Shown here: positions 46,101 through 55,576 of the stretch, one piece after another
How the letters are laid out: every line of letters starts with the position of its first letter
Numbering within the stretch: the first letter of the stretch is position 1
Assembly (NCBI GenBank): GCA_052145115.1
Contig: JBKQPG010000035.1
Location: 1 to 64,000 of the forward strand
Length of the DNA stretch: 64,000 nt
Source: CAIVVT01 sp052145115
Lineage (GTDB): Bacteria; Acidobacteriota; Terriglobia; Bryobacterales; Bryobacteraceae
Direction: 5' to 3'
The notes under the pieces: model-generated
Told to the model about the DNA's origin: nothing
Seen by the model: the letters and a program-made list of their open reading frames with translations, nothing else
Database searches by the model: none
Position numbers and translations under genes: made by a program

Positions 46101-46919
46101 CTATCGCAATCTGGACAGCTCTTCGGAATACAGGTGGTTGTGAGGATACTCTCGCGTCAGGTCCCGCAGAATGTTCCTGGCCGTGGCCGTGTCTTTGTCG
46201 CGCAACGCTGCCACGGCCACCAGCAGGCGCGCGAACGGCCGCAGGTAGTGGCCCTTTTCGGCCGTCAGCTTGACCCTGCGGACTCCCTCTTCCTTGTCGG
46301 TTTGGGCGCCCCCCAGCCGCAGCAGCCAGCGCAGCGGCATGGGCTTCTGGCTCAACATGTAATTCTCGACACCACTGGCTAGATAAGCATCATAGAAGCT
46401 CGGATCGACGCTCAGCAACCGCTCCGACATCATGCGGCCCTGCTTCATCAGCGACAGCGCGCTGAAATTGCGCTTTTCCACCAGACCCTCGTAATCCGAG
46501 CTGAGGCCCAGCGCCAGGAGATTGGCGAACATCGCGTTGGTGTCCTTCGGATTCGACGCCAGCCGCCGACCCGCAATTCTCTGTGCCGCGCCGACCTCCC
46601 CGTAAAACAGTGCCCGCGTGCCCGGCGCGGGCGCCAGCGCGCGGTGAACGCCGCGAAAGTTCTCGTCGTGAACGAAAAACTCGGATTGCAGAATACGCAA
46701 CCGGTCAAACTCAGCGAACAGGTACGCCGCCGCCATCGACGCCGGACCCAGCGGATCGTCGGGGTGCGCTATCTTCCAGGCGGCAAAAGTCTGGTGGGCC
46801 TGGCCGAATTCCAGGTCGTACATCTGGTGATAGCCCGTTTCCAATGGGCTCTCTTGCGCCGGCTTTCTGTCGGTCCCCGCCGCTGCCGCGGCCTGCAGCA
46901 GGCCCAGCAGGACCGCCAC
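46101..46919 (-). CDS. Exported helical-repeat (TPR-like) protein
   Basis: The protein shows helical-repeat segments (ETGYHQMYDLEFGQAHQTFA, RMMSERLLSVDPSFYDAYLA, ATARNILRDLTREYPHNHLY) after a hydrophobic stretch (VAVLLGLLQAAAAAG). The function is unknown. The start is doubtful: GTG 46919 opens directly on the hydrophobic part, TTG 47012 would add a basic n-region, and the frame stays open to 47246. It ends 15 bp before the polyketide synthase start on the same strand, so the two may be cotranscribed. Confidence 0.7.
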   Translation of the reverse strand: MAVLLGLLQAAAAAGTDRKPAQESPLETGYHQMYDLEFGQAHQTFAAWKIAHPDDPLGPASMAAAYLFAEFDRLRILQSEFFVHDENFRGVHRALAPAPGTRALFYGEVGAAQRIAGRRLASNPKDTNAMFANLLALGLSSDYEGLVEKRNFSALSLMKQGRMMSERLLSVDPSFYDAYLASGVENYMLSQKPMPLRWLLRLGGAQTDKEEGVRRVKLTAEKGHYLRPFARLLVAVAALRDKDTATARNILRDLTREYPHNHLYSEELSRLR

Positions 46920-47235
46920 GGCCGGCCGAACCCACGCCCGCCCTCTCCCGCCCCGGCGCCGCGCGCCGGCACTGGCCGGATGAAGTGGAATGCACGTGTC
47001 CCGCTGAGGCAATCCGGGGCTGCGCCCGGCGCGCCGCTCCCGGTCGTCAGCTCCGGCCAGACTGGTCGAATGCGTCAATGCGTCTCCGCGTTCCACTCCA
47101 GCCCCGCTGTGCGGAGGCTCTTCTGTCTGGTGATTCAATTTCAGCTTACCGTTAGACGCGGCCGCGCGGTGGAGCAGCCGCCGGCCCGCGCATCGCACCC
47201 GCAACTGCGGCTTCCAGGCTCCCCAGGACGAATTC
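46920..47235. other. Poorly defined stretch between a TPR-like gene and a glycosidase-like gene
   Basis: The minus-strand frame of the TPR-like protein stays open throughout, but its composition (Arg/Gly/Ser-rich, no similarity) looks non-coding. Part of it, up to about 47012, may be the real N-terminus. I see no terminator or repeat here. Confidence 0.4.
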
Positions 47236-48924
47236 CTAATTCGCACGGCGCTTCAGCAGCAGCGCCCAGTCCAGCCCGCCGGGCGCCTTCGGCAGCGTCC
47301 AAACTGGACCCTGCACCGTGCCGATCGGGATGATGTCGCCGGTGTACGCGCCGTACCAATGTGCTTCGTACGCGCCCGGCTCGAGCTGCAACGTCAGCGG
47401 CGCGCAAGCGGTCTTGAATTCGTAGGCATCGTTGCTGCCGCACATCGGACGATCGGGGATGTAGACGGCGTAGATCTCGCCCGGTTTGGCGAGGCAGAAC
47501 GCGCGCGCGCCGCTCACCAGCTCGTCGTGCGGCTCGGTCTTCCACCATTCGAAGCTGGTGAAAAAATCGACCATGCGCGCGTAGCCTTTCAGCATCACCA
47601 TGCTGTCGTCGCCGCGCCCGTTCACCCATCCGCCGCCGGTGTCAGGCCAGATGTTGACGCCGCGGCGCGCGGTTTCGCCGGCCGTGCCGTAGGCCCCGGC
47701 CATGGCGATCTCCCAGGCCATGTGGCGCAGCGTCTCGGCCGAGTCGCCCGGCGGCTCCGGGGCCCAGCGAGGGTAGTGGTCCTCGTAGCCGTATTCTTCG
47801 TTGGTCTGGGGGATGATGCGGCCCGTCTTTTTCTGGATCTCGCGCTCCTCGAGCATCAAGCTGTGCTGCTGCCGCGACCAGTCCTGGACGGATGTGAAGC
47901 CCATCCACGCCGACGCGCGGTCCTGGTGCACGCGGTGCACGGGGTGGCTGCTGGCCAGGTGATGCGCCTGGTCCCAGCCCACCAGCAGCGTGCCCATCTC
48001 GTGCGCCCATTTCTCGTCGCGGAAGCTGTCCATGTCGTCGCCCATGTCCCAGGTGATGTTGGAGAACGCGCCGAGGCGGGCCGCGGCGTAGCGCAGGTAG
48101 CGCCGCTCGTCCTCGCTGAAGGCCGCCAGGTGGACCCGTGCGTCGCTGATGTCCTGGATCACCGAGATGATCATGTCGCGCTCCCGCGCGAAGCGCAGCA
48201 TGCGCTCGAATTTCTGCCAATACGCCACGTCGAAGCGCGTGTAGTCGATGCCCGGGTTCAGCAGGTCCTGGGGGTGATTCGCCGGCCACGGGCGAAGGAA
48301 GTACGTGAAGTTGTCCCCCGTCATGACCGGCTCGCCGTAAAAGGTGAACGAGCCGCCGGAGAGCAGCACCCGCATGCGGTTGATCTTGAGGTTGTGCAGC
48401 CGCTCGATGGCGTCCTGGATGATGCGCTCCTCATGCCAGCCCATCAGCCAGAACGAGGTCGTGCCGTTGAAGAAGTAATGCTCCCTGGTGCCCTCCCAGA
48501 TGAAGTGCCACGGGCATTCCGGATCGACGCGGATCGGGCCGCGCCGCCGCCCGGGCGTGGCCTCGAACGTGCCATCCTGTTTGCTCTCGAAGCCGCCCTG
48601 TTTGTAAGAGATCGAGTAGTTGTAGTTGCCCGGCGACGACGCCATGAAGCGGATGCGGAACACGCTCCCATCGGGTGAATCGCAGAAGCCGTCCACCGCG
48701 ACGCGCTCGCCGCCGTCCGCCTTTGCAAACCAGCCGCTCACCGTCGCAGCGGTGAACGGATTGGCCGCATCCGGCGCGCTGATGTTCAGAGTGATTTCGA
48801 CGTAATCATAGGCTTCGACGTTCTTCGCGGGTTGCGAATACGTCACCCCGCCGGGCGCAGCCATTGCGGCCAGCCCCAGCGCCGCCACCAGCAGGCCAAC
48901 GCGCAACGAACGGGACGAGTGCAT
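47236..48924 (-). CDS. Exported DUF5060/DUF4038 glycoside-hydrolase-like protein
   Basis: This 562-residue protein has a signal peptide (VGLLVAALGLAAMAA). An immunoglobulin-like DUF5060 domain follows (about 30-125: VEAYDYVEITLNISAP, GNYNYSISYKQGGF). The rest is a TIM-barrel-like DUF4038 region with HYFFNGTTSFWLMGWHEERI, INRMRVLLSGGS, LGAFSNITWDMGDDMDSF and IIPQTNEEYGYEDHYPRW. Related proteins are predicted polysaccharide hydrolases such as apiosidases. ATG 48924 has GGAGG upstream. It is divergent from the Asp-box propeller gene. Confidence 0.87.
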   Translation of the reverse strand: MHSSRSLRVGLLVAALGLAAMAAPGGVTYSQPAKNVEAYDYVEITLNISAPDAANPFTAATVSGWFAKADGGERVAVDGFCDSPDGSVFRIRFMASSPGNYNYSISYKQGGFESKQDGTFEATPGRRRGPIRVDPECPWHFIWEGTREHYFFNGTTSFWLMGWHEERIIQDAIERLHNLKINRMRVLLSGGSFTFYGEPVMTGDNFTYFLRPWPANHPQDLLNPGIDYTRFDVAYWQKFERMLRFARERDMIISVIQDISDARVHLAAFSEDERRYLRYAAARLGAFSNITWDMGDDMDSFRDEKWAHEMGTLLVGWDQAHHLASSHPVHRVHQDRASAWMGFTSVQDWSRQQHSLMLEEREIQKKTGRIIPQTNEEYGYEDHYPRWAPEPPGDSAETLRHMAWEIAMAGAYGTAGETARRGVNIWPDTGGGWVNGRGDDSMVMLKGYARMVDFFTSFEWWKTEPHDELVSGARAFCLAKPGEIYAVYIPDRPMCGSNDAYEFKTACAPLTLQLEPGAYEAHWYGAYTGDIIPIGTVQGPVWTLPKAPGGLDWALLLKRRAN

Positions 48925-49043
48925 CGCCAACCTCCAACCGGGAATAGAGCGCCCGCGCCGCCCGGGCGGCCTGGCACAACTCCTGAACTACTCTATCGCC
49001 ACGCGCGCCGGACGGCTACACCCTCCGGCCGGAACACCCGGCG

Positions 49044-49072
49044 TTGACCCTTGCCGCATGGGTTGATACAAC
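49044..49072 (+). promoter_or_regulatory. Sigma-70-type promoter of the Asp-box propeller gene
   Basis: TTGACC (49044-49049), a 17-bp spacer and TACAAC (49067-49072) lie 25 bp upstream of the ATG at 49098. This is one of the best consensus matches in the window. Confidence 0.65.
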
Positions 49073-49074
49073 TA

Positions 49075-49095
49075 GAGCACTCCATCGAGGTGCTC
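49075..49095 (+). promoter_or_regulatory. Hairpin over the ribosome-binding site
   Basis: GAGCAC (49075-49080) pairs with GTGCTC (49090-49095). The ribosome-binding GAGG (49087-49090) lies in the loop and first stem base. This could tune translation of the propeller protein; it is inferred from sequence only. Confidence 0.4.
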
Positions 49096-49097
49096 CT

Positions 49098-51416
49098 ATG
49101 AGATCCATCCCGCTCTTGACGGCGAGCATGATTCTGGCCGGTCTGGCGGTTCTGTCCCCCTCCGCCCCGGGCGCGCGCAATGACGCCTGGGAGGTGATCG
49201 GCCCCGGCGGCGGCGGCGCCCAGTTCCATCCCACCGTCAGCCCTCTCGACCCCAACGTGGTCTTCGTCAACTGCGACATGACCGGCTCCTACCTGACCAA
49301 GGACGGCGGGAAAAGCTGGCGCATGATCAACCTGCGCGGCGTGACACGGTTCTTCGTCTTCGATCCTTCCAACCCGAGCACCTTCTACATCTACAACACG
49401 GGCCTGTGGCGCAGCACCGACGGCGGCGCCACCTGGACGCTGGTCCATCCCAATCCGAAGACGGTGACGGGCATTGACATGCTGGACGATCACGCCGAGG
49501 CCGAGTTCCGCACCACCGGCGAGGCCGAGGCGATCACCGCCTTGGCCGTCGATCCCAAGAACTCGCAGTCGCTGTACGCAGTTTTCACTGCTAAAGATGG
49601 GCCGTCGCTGCGCCACTCCTCCGACGGCGGACTCAAGTGGACGCGCCTGGCCGGCGCTCTGCCGGCGGGCTCAAAGCAGGTCATCGTCGACAACGTGATC
49701 TCCCCGCTGCCCGCGGGCGCGGAGCACATCTACATCGATCCCGATTCCCCCGTTGCCCAGCGCACCATTTACGTGCTGGGCCGGGACCGCGTGGCCGTGG
49801 TCGAGGGCGGCGTGTTGCGCCAGGGAGTGGCCGCGCCGGAATCGTTCCTGGACGCCTCGGCGGGCTTCCCCGGCCACGCCGCCAAGGCGGTGATTTACGG
49901 AGTGTCGCGCGACGCCGTGTTCATCTCCCGGGACGGCGGCGCGAGTTGGGAACGCCGCGCGCCCGGCGGCCGGTTGCAGGCCGTGGCGGCGTCTTTGTTC
50001 CACCCCGGCGTGGCCTACGTCAGTTTCAACGGCAAGACCCGGATGCCGGCCCGGACCTTCGGCGTCGCCAAGACCGAGGACTTCGGCGCCACCTGGCGTG
50101 ATGTGTGGAGCGAATCCGGCACGAAGTCGCCCGCCGTGGACGACGGCTGGATCAGCGCACGCTTCGGCCCCGGCTGGGGCGAGAATCCCATCGGCCTGGG
50201 CGTCTCGCCCACCCGCCCCGAGATCTGCTACGCCACCGACGACGGACGCACGCTGCACTCGCTCGATGGCGGCGCGACCTGGACCGCGGCCTACACGCGC
50301 CGCGTCCCCGGCGGCGGCTGGACCACCACCGGCCTGGACGTGACCACCAACTACGGCGTGCACTTCGATCCTTTCGATGCGCGGCACATGTTCATCGATT
50401 ACACCGACATCGGCCTGTTCGCCAGCGACGACGGCGGCGCCAGTTGGCATACTGCCACCGAGAAGGGTGTGCCGCACCGCTACGTCAATACCACCTACTG
50501 GCTGGTCTTCGACCCCGCCGTGCGCGGCCGCATTTGGGCGGCGATGACCGACACGCACGACCTGCCGCGGACGAAGATGTGGCGGCGCTCCTCACCCTCC
50601 CGTTACCAGGGCGGCGTGGTGCGCAGCGACGACGGCGGCCGAAGCTGGCAGGTGCAGGCCAACGGCCTGCCGCCCATGGCGGCGACGCATATTGTCCTGG
50701 ACGCGCGCAGCACGCCCGAGGCGCGCGTGCTGTATGTCGCCGGCGTCGGCCGCGGCGTGTACCGCTCGCGCGACGGCGGCCAGAGCTGGGAGGCGTGCAA
50801 CAACGGCCTGCCGGCGCACGAGCCCATGGCCTGGCGGCTGGCGCAGGATCGCAACGGCGTGCTGTACGTGGTGCTGGCCCGGCGCAGCGAGGACGGCAGC
50901 ATCGGCAACGACGGCGACGGCGCGCTGTACCGCTCGAAAAACTCCGGCGACAGTTGGGAGAAAGTGCCGCTGCCGGCGGGCGTCAACGGCCCCAACGGCC
51001 TGGCCATCGATCCCGATGATCCCGGCCGGCTCTATCTGGCGGCGTGGCGCCGTCACACCGAGGACGCCCAGGCCGGCGGCGGCATCTACCTCTCCACCGA
51101 CGCCGGCGCGACGTGGCAACAGGTGCTGGCGCGCGACCAGCACGTCTACGACGTGACCATCGATCCGCGCGACAAGACGGCGCTGTACGCCTGCGGCTTC
51201 GAGTCCTCGGCCTGGCGCTCCACCGACCGCGGCCTGACGTGGCAGCGCATTCGCGGCTACAACTTCAAGTGGGGCCATCGTGTGATCCCCGACCCGCGCG
51301 ACGCCTCGAAGATCTACATCACGACCTTCGGTGGCAGCGTCTGGCACGGCCCCGCAGCGGGCGATCCGAACTCCGCCGAGGACATCGTTACGCCCGTCGC
51401 GGCGTATTCGAAGTAA
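49098..51416 (+). CDS. Exported Asp-box (BNR) beta-propeller protein, GH74/sialidase-like
   Basis: This 772-residue secreted protein has a signal peptide (SIPLLTASMILAGLAVLSPS) and about eleven Asp-box repeats of the S-x-D-G-G-x-T-W type. Examples are TKDGGKSWRM, STDGGATWTL, SSDGGLKWTR, SRDGGASWER, SDDGGRSWQV and STDAGATWQQ. The tandem propeller layout resembles xyloglucanase-like GH74 proteins and VPS10-type domains. I cannot place catalytic Asp residues with certainty. The enzyme activity is therefore open. Confidence 0.85.
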   Translation: MRSIPLLTASMILAGLAVLSPSAPGARNDAWEVIGPGGGGAQFHPTVSPLDPNVVFVNCDMTGSYLTKDGGKSWRMINLRGVTRFFVFDPSNPSTFYIYNTGLWRSTDGGATWTLVHPNPKTVTGIDMLDDHAEAEFRTTGEAEAITALAVDPKNSQSLYAVFTAKDGPSLRHSSDGGLKWTRLAGALPAGSKQVIVDNVISPLPAGAEHIYIDPDSPVAQRTIYVLGRDRVAVVEGGVLRQGVAAPESFLDASAGFPGHAAKAVIYGVSRDAVFISRDGGASWERRAPGGRLQAVAASLFHPGVAYVSFNGKTRMPARTFGVAKTEDFGATWRDVWSESGTKSPAVDDGWISARFGPGWGENPIGLGVSPTRPEICYATDDGRTLHSLDGGATWTAAYTRRVPGGGWTTTGLDVTTNYGVHFDPFDARHMFIDYTDIGLFASDDGGASWHTATEKGVPHRYVNTTYWLVFDPAVRGRIWAAMTDTHDLPRTKMWRRSSPSRYQGGVVRSDDGGRSWQVQANGLPPMAATHIVLDARSTPEARVLYVAGVGRGVYRSRDGGQSWEACNNGLPAHEPMAWRLAQDRNGVLYVVLARRSEDGSIGNDGDGALYRSKNSGDSWEKVPLPAGVNGPNGLAIDPDDPGRLYLAAWRRHTEDAQAGGGIYLSTDAGATWQQVLARDQHVYDVTIDPRDKTALYACGFESSAWRSTDRGLTWQRIRGYNFKWGHRVIPDPRDASKIYITTFGGSVWHGPAAGDPNSAEDIVTPVAAYSK

Positions 51417-51423
51417 TCCTGAT

Positions 51424-52809
51424 TCAGCGGATCTCGATCCCGCTGACGTCGTACCAGCCGTCGTTCTGGCGGCCTTCGATGGCCAGCCGCACGGCGGGCA
51501 GGCCCGTGCGCGGGTCGAGCAAAGCGACGCGCACCCGATAGTTCCCCGGTGGCAGCGCGTCGTCCACATATACTGTGCTTTCGTACACCGAATCCCCGGG
51601 GAGCCATTTGCGCACATCCACCGGCAGAACCGTCCGCGCAGCATGCCCGGCCGAGCGCAGCTCCAGCGCCAGTTGGTACTCGCGGTAAACTGGCGCCACG
51701 CCCGCGTTGAACCACCACATCGAAATCGGCGCCATCGTGCCGGCGCGCGCCTGCGCGGGATGCTCGAAACGGCGCAGCGCGAAACGGTAGCCCATCTGCT
51801 TCTGAAACTCCTCGAAGGCCGCTTTCCACTCGGGCGGGATGGCGGTCGATTTGATGTTGACGGTGGAAACATGCCACCGCAGCGCCTGGTCGAAGATCGG
51901 CTTCAGCTCGAAGCCCCACTTCTTCCACGTTCCGGGCACGCCGCAGGCTTCCAGCGACACCGGCGCGTGGCGCCACACCTCCTGGGCGCCCGCCCGCGCC
52001 ACCTGCTCGGGATAGAGGTCGAACATGTGCGCCCAGTTGGGGTGGCCCGGCCGGCCCATGTCGCCCCAGCAGTCCAGGCGCCAGCCCGCGCCGCGGCTCA
52101 GCGCGTAGGCCAGCGCATCGAGCTGATCGAAGTTCATCAGCAGCGGCGTGCGCGGGAAGGCCTCGAAGTAGACGTCGATCAGAGCCTTGTGAATCGGCCA
52201 TTCAGGCAGGTATGGACCCCAGCCCTCGCCCCAGTATCCGGCGGTCGAGATGTCGACCGAATCGAGATACGGATGGCCGTCGTAGCGCTTGCCGGCCTCG
52301 CGCACCAGCGCGCTCCAGGCCGAGATGTAGAGCGGGTCGGAGGCGTCCGGCGACCAGATCTTGCCGTCCGCGTCCGAGGGCTTGTTGGCGCGCCGCGCGC
52401 CGGAGTTGCGGTACCACTCGGGCAGCGGACTGGACTGGTCGTAAGGCATCAGCCGGATGGCCAGCGCCTGGTTGTGTTTGCGCGCCTCCTCCAGGGCCGT
52501 GTCCAGGATCTCCCAGCGGTAGTGGCCGCGCTCGGGCTCGAGTTGATACCAGAACCAGCGCAGGTAGGCCACCGACGAAGCCGGGAAATCGACCGGCCCG
52601 GGCGCATCCGCCACGGCGGCCTCAGGCCCGACCTCGGACCAGCGCGTGCCCTCAAACAGCGTCTGGTGATTGTAACGCTGGAAAGTCTGGATGCCCATGT
52701 TGGGGTTCACCAGCACATCGTCGATCATCTTCGGGCGCGCGATGACGGTCGGCTGGGCGGATGCGACCGCTGCTACAACCGCGGCCAGCAGCGCAATTCG
52801 GATCGGCAT
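51424..52809 (-). CDS. Exported DUF4832-type glycosidase-like protein
   Basis: This 461-residue protein has a signal peptide (IALLAAVVAAVASAQ). A TIM-barrel-like region carries MGIQTFQRYNH, SVAYLRWFWYQLEPERGHYR, IRLMPYDQSSPLPEWY and VDISTAGYWGEGWG. The C-terminal beta domain is of DUF4832 type (PISMWWFNAGVAPVYREYQL). It is probably an unassigned glycoside hydrolase. It follows the oxidoreductase gene by 8 bp, making the third gene of a minus-strand operon. Confidence 0.85.
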   Translation of the reverse strand: MPIRIALLAAVVAAVASAQPTVIARPKMIDDVLVNPNMGIQTFQRYNHQTLFEGTRWSEVGPEAAVADAPGPVDFPASSVAYLRWFWYQLEPERGHYRWEILDTALEEARKHNQALAIRLMPYDQSSPLPEWYRNSGARRANKPSDADGKIWSPDASDPLYISAWSALVREAGKRYDGHPYLDSVDISTAGYWGEGWGPYLPEWPIHKALIDVYFEAFPRTPLLMNFDQLDALAYALSRGAGWRLDCWGDMGRPGHPNWAHMFDLYPEQVARAGAQEVWRHAPVSLEACGVPGTWKKWGFELKPIFDQALRWHVSTVNIKSTAIPPEWKAAFEEFQKQMGYRFALRRFEHPAQARAGTMAPISMWWFNAGVAPVYREYQLALELRSAGHAARTVLPVDVRKWLPGDSVYESTVYVDDALPPGNYRVRVALLDPRTGLPAVRLAIEGRQNDGWYDVSGIEIR

Positions 52810-52817
52810 AAGGACTC

Positions 52818-54122
52818 CTAGGCGATTTCGGGCACGCTGAACTCGGGCCGGTAGCGGCGCCGGAAATACGCGTTGGCCTCTTCGTCGCCCTTGCAGGAGA
52901 AGGTCTGCGGGTCGAAGTACAGCGTGCGGCCGACGCGGTAGGAGATGTTCGCCAGATGCAGCAGCATCGTCGAAATGGCGCCCTCCGTGATGGGCGCGTT
53001 CAGATCGGAGCGCTGGCGGCTGCGCACGGCGGTGATGAAATTGGCCCAGTTGTTGCCCTTGTCCGAACCCGATGGACCGCGGCTCTGCTCCTTGCCCAGG
53101 AAGCTCTGGTAGCGCCCGTGGTCCTCGTCCCAGATGGCGACGTAGCCCTTGGGGCCGTAGAAAACTGTGCCGACGGTATTGGGCTTGGAGCCGTCCTCGC
53201 CCATGCCGGCCTCATGATTCGTCATCCAGTGGCGCACCTCGAAGGTCAGCAGTTTTTTCATCCCGCCGGCGTCGAATTCGAAGCTGGCGGTGAGGACGTT
53301 GGGCGTCTCCTGGTCGTCGTCGAACATGACGTGGCCGCCGATGGCGCTGACCTTGGTGGGATAGGTGACGCCGAGACCCCAGCGCGCCACGTCGAGCTGG
53401 TGGATGCCCTGGTTGCCAAAGTCGCCGTTTCCGTAATCCCAGAACCAGTGCCAGTTGTAGTGGAAGCGGTTTTTCGTGAACGCGTGCAGCGGCGCGGGCC
53501 CGAGCCACAGATCGTAGTGCACGCCCGCGGGCACTGGCGACTCCGGCGCGTGGCCGATGGTGTCGCGCCACTTGAAGCACAGCCCGCGCGCCAGGTAGAC
53601 GTCGCCGACCAGTCCGTCGTGGATCTTTTGGACGGCCTCGCGCGCGATGCCGGAGCGGCTGTTGGTGCCGTGCTGGACGATACGCCCGTATTTCTCCATC
53701 ACCACCGCAATCTGGCGGGCTTCGAACATGTCGTGCGAGCAAGGCTTCTCGACGTAGACGTCCTTGCCAGCCTGACAGGCCCAGATGGTCTGCAGGGTGT
53801 GATGGTGATTGGGCGTGGCAATGGAGACCGCATCGATGCTCTTGTCCTCGATCAGCTTGCGGAAATCGGTGAACCCCGCGGGCCGCTTGCGCCCCAGCTT
53901 CTCGATGTCGTCGAGGCGCTCGTTAAGCACCGCTTCGTCGATGTCGCATACGGCGGCGATTTCAACGTTGGGCATATGGGCGTAATGCGCGATGTGCTCG
54001 TGACCCTGGGCGCGGACGCCCACGCAGGCCACGCGCACGGTGTCGTTGGGACTGGCCAGCAAGCTGGCGCGCGGCGCAGCACTCGCGGCGGCGGCGCCCA
54101 TCAGGAAATAGCGGCGGTTCAT
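52818..54122 (-). CDS. Gfo/Idh/MocA-family oxidoreductase with TAT-like signal
   Basis: This NAD(P)-dependent sugar oxidoreductase-like protein has 434 residues. An RRYFLMGAAAASAA leader suggests twin-arginine export. The Rossmann part reads VRVACVGVRAQGHEHIAHYA with VEIAAVCDIDE, and the family lysine motif is CQAGKDVYVEKPCSHD. The C-terminal domain includes WFWDYGNGDFGNQGIHQLDV. ATG 54122 overlaps the upstream PmoA-like stop codon (ATGA). A role in modifying a plant- or microbe-derived sugar is inferred from its neighbours. Confidence 0.93.
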   Translation of the reverse strand: MNRRYFLMGAAAASAAPRASLLASPNDTVRVACVGVRAQGHEHIAHYAHMPNVEIAAVCDIDEAVLNERLDDIEKLGRKRPAGFTDFRKLIEDKSIDAVSIATPNHHHTLQTIWACQAGKDVYVEKPCSHDMFEARQIAVVMEKYGRIVQHGTNSRSGIAREAVQKIHDGLVGDVYLARGLCFKWRDTIGHAPESPVPAGVHYDLWLGPAPLHAFTKNRFHYNWHWFWDYGNGDFGNQGIHQLDVARWGLGVTYPTKVSAIGGHVMFDDDQETPNVLTASFEFDAGGMKKLLTFEVRHWMTNHEAGMGEDGSKPNTVGTVFYGPKGYVAIWDEDHGRYQSFLGKEQSRGPSGSDKGNNWANFITAVRSRQRSDLNAPITEGAISTMLLHLANISYRVGRTLYFDPQTFSCKGDEEANAYFRRRYRPEFSVPEIA

Positions 54123-55174
54123 CTCTTGCCTCCAGGGTTCGATTCCGCGTACTTGCGGTACATTTCGGCCAGGCGTTCGGCCGGGAGAACGCCATCGTAA
54201 AGGACGACGCGGTAACGGAAGGTGATCGACTGGCCTTCGGGGATGGTCCAGCTTCCGTCCTGGGTCTTATCTCGCGTGAAGGCGCGGCGGCCGAAGGGAT
54301 TGGCGGCGAACAGGCCGTAGGCGCGGGCGTGCCAGGTGGTGGGATGGCGGAAGCTCGATGGGGCGTCGAAGACGGCGATGCCGACCTGCTGGCCGGAAAC
54401 GCTGCCGGAATAGGCGACCCAATCGGCGCTCTGGCCCCAGATGGCGGGCTCGCCGCGGGCGCCGTTCGAGTTGATCATGTGGTCGTTGGGCGCGCTGAGT
54501 TCCTTACGCAGGCGGATCCCAAAGGTGCCCTCCTTGGTGTCGCCCAGCACCAGGGGACCGGCGCTGGCGCGCAGGACAAATTCGCAGTCGATGATGCGCG
54601 CCTGCGCATCGCCGGAGAATGCATAGCTCTGGGTCTCCTCGCCGATCACGCGCTGGTTCGGACCATCCAGGCGGAAGCGGGCGCTCAACCGGTTGGTGAA
54701 GGGCTCGATAGCGACGTTTTGCACCACCATGTGGCCGAAGGCCTGGCGCGCGTGGTCGTCGTAGTACCTGGCGAACGCCTGCTCGCCCCAGAAATCCAGG
54801 CCGTCGATATTGCCGTGGCCGAAGTACAGCGGGCGCTGGTGCGGCTCGAAGGAGGATTCCTTGGGGTTCGCCTTGCCGATGTCGTTGCCGACGGGGAAGT
54901 CGCGCGTGAGGATCACGCCCGAGGGCGTGCGCAGCGGCATCAGGTAGGGCTTGGCGACGGTAGTGGAGAAGTAATAGGTGGTGAAAAGCTCTCCGCCGAT
55001 GAACACTTCGACCTGGTCCTGGCCGCGCTTGAGTTCGACGTTGGCCCCGGGCAGGGCAGTCGCCAGCAGAACAGCCAATGCGGCGAGTGGGGCAAGCCGG
55101 GCAGTGCCGGCCGCGCGCTGCTTAACGAATTGGGGCGTCCGCACGATTCCTCCAATCAATCGAATCGCAACCAT
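54119..55174 (-). CDS. PmoA-like exported protein (DUF6807 type)
   Basis: This 351-residue protein has a hydrophobic leader (LAPLAALAVLLATALPGA). A beta-sandwich-like sequence carries YYFSTTVAKPYLMPLRTPSG, HQRPLYFGHGNIDGLDFWGE, GTFGIRLRKELSAP and WVAYSGSVSGQQVGIAVFD. This pattern matches the family annotated PmoA, named for a database label rather than proven methane oxidation. It typically neighbours Gfo/Idh/MocA genes, as here, and is probably sugar-related. The start is uncertain within the first 20 residues. Confidence 0.87.
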   Translation of the reverse strand: MVAIRLIGGIVRTPQFVKQRAAGTARLAPLAALAVLLATALPGANVELKRGQDQVEVFIGGELFTTYYFSTTVAKPYLMPLRTPSGVILTRDFPVGNDIGKANPKESSFEPHQRPLYFGHGNIDGLDFWGEQAFARYYDDHARQAFGHMVVQNVAIEPFTNRLSARFRLDGPNQRVIGEETQSYAFSGDAQARIIDCEFVLRASAGPLVLGDTKEGTFGIRLRKELSAPNDHMINSNGARGEPAIWGQSADWVAYSGSVSGQQVGIAVFDAPSSFRHPTTWHARAYGLFAANPFGRRAFTRDKTQDGSWTIPEGQSITFRYRVVLYDGVLPAERLAEMYRKYAESNPGGKR

Positions 55175-55348
55175 TCTACTGCCCTTGGAAGGACGGGTCT
55201 AAGGACGTGCGCCGTGTCACAAATCGACCCGCCGCGCGCGCACGATTTGTCGGCGCAAGAGTTCCCGAATTGGCCGTCAGCCGGGAAGGGCGGGCACTCC
55301 TACCTGATGGGGACAACCCGTCAACTTGAACCGGTGTAGACTCGGATC

Positions 55349-55576
55349 ATGAAGCCGGCGCACCGCTTGACTGCGATCATCGAGCGCGAGGACGACGGCT
55401 TCGTGGCATTGTGCCCTGAGCTCGATGTTGCCAGCCAGGGCGCGTCGATTGAAGAAGCGCGAGTCAATCTGATCGAGGCGCTAACGCTCTTCTTCGAAAC
55501 GGCCGCCCCTTCCGAAGTCGCCCGCCGCCTTCACGACGAGGTTTTTGTCACTCAGGTCGAGGTGCCGGTTGGGTAA
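55349..55576 (+). CDS. hicB: HicB-family antitoxin
   Basis: This 75-residue antitoxin has the partial RNase-H-like fold of HicB: LTAIIEREDDGFVALCPELD, then GASIEEARVNLIEALTLFFE. It lacks an obvious C-terminal DNA-binding domain, as in the short HicB class. It neutralises the HicA-like protein encoded by the overlapping next gene. The order hicB-hicA is the reverse of the common hicAB order. Confidence 0.87.
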   Translation: MKPAHRLTAIIEREDDGFVALCPELDVASQGASIEEARVNLIEALTLFFETAAPSEVARRLHDEVFVTQVEVPVG

